This document shows positions 57,203 to 58,837 of a DNA stretch of 58,837 nucleotides, piece by piece (the stretch's first letter is position 1; the number at the start of each line of letters is the position of its first letter). Below the pieces are notes generated by a model. The model had not been told where the DNA came from, ran no database searches, and saw only the letters and a list, made by a program, of their open reading frames with translations. The DNA comes from Phaeoceros laevis. Its lineage: Eukaryota > Anthocerotophyta > Anthocerotopsida > Notothyladales. A program made the translations under genes and the position numbers. The DNA is taken from the NCBI GenBank assembly GCA_049999765.1, contig JBNGIQ010008826.1, forward strand, positions 1-58,837. Direction: 5' to 3'.

Positions 57203-58627
57203 TCACAGGGACAAAAAGCGAACCTTCCTCGCTTCCTCTTTTGTTAGTGTCGTCATCCTCCAGAGCTGTCTAACATCGGTCCTGGATAATGTCGGCTGGA
57301 ACTGCACCTTGTGCACTGTTGGGTGTACATTCAGCTTGCCGTAGTAGACATAGAGCATATGCTTGCAAGGATTGAAAGTCTGTCGGCTTCCATGATGCAC
57401 AGTAGAGGACGCATTTTTCGCAAAGTCAGGACAAGTACAGAAGGGAAACGGACAGATCCGAACAATGTACCTCTCACTGTTTTGGAGATTTCTCACTGGA
57501 CAAACAACCCCGTTTTCGTTGCCTTTGATGTCGTCCTCTATCCATATCGGTTTCTCCATGTCCAGTGTGAGTGTGCTTGCCATGTCCGATAGTTTAAGCA
57601 ACCGTGGACTTATAACATCACGCCTTTGTATCATCTTCCCATGTCGTGTTGTAGGTCGCTGGTTGTCATCTGATATATGACGCACTTCTTCTAGGTAGTA
57701 TCTCGGTGACACAAACCCGTGGAACATCTTGTCATCTTCGAAGGGGACCAGTCTGAACCCTGCAAAGGTAAGATTATCCACTTCCTCTTGTGTTAGACAA
57801 GTTCCGACCTCCACAGGCCACAGCTTCGGGATTGGTTTGTTCGTTTTTGTCTTCTTTGAAACGCACTGTAACCCATCCCCGCAGTAGAAATAGAGGCTCT
57901 CTTTGACAGATCTGCTGTTCTTCGGTACGTAACTGCCCCAGTGTGATGGCAACGGAGGATTCGCTCTTCCGGATTTTACCTTTTTTCCACATTCCTTTCC
58001 CCTGGGCGCAGCTGATCCGTGGCAAGTCGGCATGGACTGCACGCTCTCCTTGGTCCTTCTAATCGCCCATTCTACTCGCGGAACATGTTCTTGGATCACT
58101 CAGCCATGCTGTACGAGGTCCCCTCCAACTCTCGCGTTGCCCGCCTCTGGCTCTCCTTCATCCGATCGTGAATCGCTTTCATTGCATACTTTTTCTTTCA
58201 TTTTTGCTCCTGCCGATGCCGTTCTTGCAATGCTGCTCCTAGTGATTCGGCTACGGGCATCGACTAGATGCAATGTGGCCCTGGTGTCGTGACGATGAGT
58301 GTCCTCTGCTTTGACGCTCCTGCTGACAGTCTTCCTTTTGACACTTCGAGATCGGACGTCTCCCTCCACTGGTCTACCCTCCGGCTCTTCCATGGTGGTG
58401 CCTGCAAGGTAGGCAGCCATTCCTCTCTTGTATGTTGACAGGCTTCCCTTCAAGGCCCGTGGGGGTGCCAATGCAGATGGTCCGGTCCCATGCCCCTTGC
58501 CTTCCTCCTCCACCCTTTCTGCGAGTGCAGTTTGCTTCACAGCCAGCACCCTTTCTGCGAGTGCAGTTTGCTTCACAACCAGCACCAGGTCGAGCCTTGT
58601 AGCCTCCAGCAGTTCTGACCTCCCTCA
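57203..58627 (-). CDS. SWIM zinc-finger protein inside the element 4 insertion (possible transposon gene)
   Basis: One minus-strand frame from about 58627 to 57203, crossed by a TGA at about 58102-58100, which could be a decayed CGA. The C-terminal ORF (298 codons) has a SWIM-type finger: CTC at about 57442, then CKH about 20 residues on (FCTCPDF ... FNPCKHMLY), i.e. C-x-C...C-x-H. SWIM fingers occur in MuDR/FAR1-type transposases and related proteins; no DDE transposase core is seen. The upstream part is Arg/Ser/Glu-rich and holds a duplicated 12-residue unit (VKQTALAER). The protein sits in an insertion of about 2.1 kb with candidate 6-bp flanking repeats AAATTC (56480-56485; 58628-58633). 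Confidence 0.55.
58511..58582 (+). repeat. Two-copy 36-bp tandem duplication
   Basis: 58511-58546 and 58547-58582 differ at one base. The length is a multiple of three, so the minus-strand reading frame is kept and a 12-residue unit is duplicated. Confidence 0.9.
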
Positions 58628-58807
58628 AAATTCGTCCAACGTACTGAGCATAGGCACTTGCCCTGTAGCTACCTGGCCCTCACGTTGCAGCCACCACAAC
58701 AAGGCGGCGCCCTTGAGAAAGGTCGTGGCCAGCTCAACCTGGCTAGCCCACGGCACTGCCCTGGGATTCATGTATTTTTTGACCTGATGTATCCACAGGT
58801 CCACCAA
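58628..58807 (-). pseudogene. gag N-terminal part of element 4 (cut by the insertion)
   Basis: Reads KYMNPRAVPWASQVELATTF, LKGAALLWW and VPMLSTLDEF, the retrotransposon gag block that normally runs on into the helices now found from 56475. It continues upstream toward or beyond the window end. Confidence 0.7.
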
Positions 58808-58837
58808 GGCCGGATCTCGTTTTCCGTCATAGAGATC

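Larger units (their letters stand above)
54972..58837 (-). mobile_element. Ty3/gypsy chromovirus remnant (element 4), internally deleted, gag split by an insertion
   Basis: On the minus strand: gag N terminus (58807-58628, running off the window), a 2.1-kb insertion, gag C terminus with knuckle, protease, then directly a chromodomain. RT, RNase H and integrase are missing, so this is a deletion derivative. It belongs to the chromodomain branch, unlike elements 1-3. Confidence 0.78.

Overview
This is a nuclear, eukaryotic window from a streptophyte (plant lineage). Four host genes are recognisable from their proteins: AP-4 complex subunit epsilon (1136-5658, +, 11 exons), a NOMO/BOS-complex ER membrane protein (25855-32910, -, 26 exons), a peroxisomal 3-ketoacyl-CoA thiolase with an N-terminal PTS2 signal (33361-34740, +, no introns) and a type I vacuolar H+-pyrophosphatase (51070-54358, -, 8 exons). 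Exons were joined by eye from GT-AG boundaries and reading phase, and all four give full-length in-phase proteins (about 1014, 1190, 459 and 746 aa). Telo-box motifs, small introns and the retroelement types fit a plant. The methyltransferase-bearing Ty3/gypsy elements suggest a non-flowering lineage (charophyte alga, bryophyte or similar), because such elements have, to my knowledge, been reported from charophytes. The species cannot be fixed from the sequence.

Layout: 1-5.7 kb holds AP4E. From 5.7 to 9.2 kb there are degenerate minus-strand gene remnants, one with an N4/N6-type DNA methylase SAM-binding motif. From 9.2 to 18.8 kb lies Ty3/gypsy element 1, flanked by about 480-bp direct repeats. 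A Ty1/copia 3' end with its LTR covers 18.8-20.4 kb. From 20.4 to 25.9 kb the DNA is non-coding, with a TIR-bounded non-autonomous element and simple or tandem repeats. NOMO and the thiolase sit head to head at 25.9-34.7 kb. Ty3/gypsy element 2 covers 35.7-43.5 kb, followed by a tRNA-like (SINE-type) promoter. Ty3/gypsy element 3 (44.0-50.1 kb) is decayed and interrupted. The H+-PPase lies at 51.1-54.4 kb. A minus-strand chromodomain gypsy remnant (element 4) runs from 55.0 kb to the window end; its gag is split by an insertion carrying a SWIM zinc-finger protein and a palindromic satellite.

The most notable content is in elements 1 and 2. They are divergent members of one Ty3/gypsy lineage. 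Each carries a DNMT3-like C5-cytosine methyltransferase between protease and reverse transcriptase, and a canonical PHD finger after the integrase. The lineage thus encodes both a DNA-methylation writer and a probable chromatin reader. In element 2 the protease-methyltransferase ORF is uninterrupted. In both copies the Pro of the catalytic Pro-Cys motif is replaced by Glu. Methyltransferase-carrying retrotransposons are known as a phenomenon; the combination with a PHD finger and the altered motif IV is the part I do not recall seeing described.

Three assembly gaps of exactly 400 N and one of 10 N are present. The 10-N gap lies inside a NOMO exon and looks like an unmerged 12-bp contig overlap.
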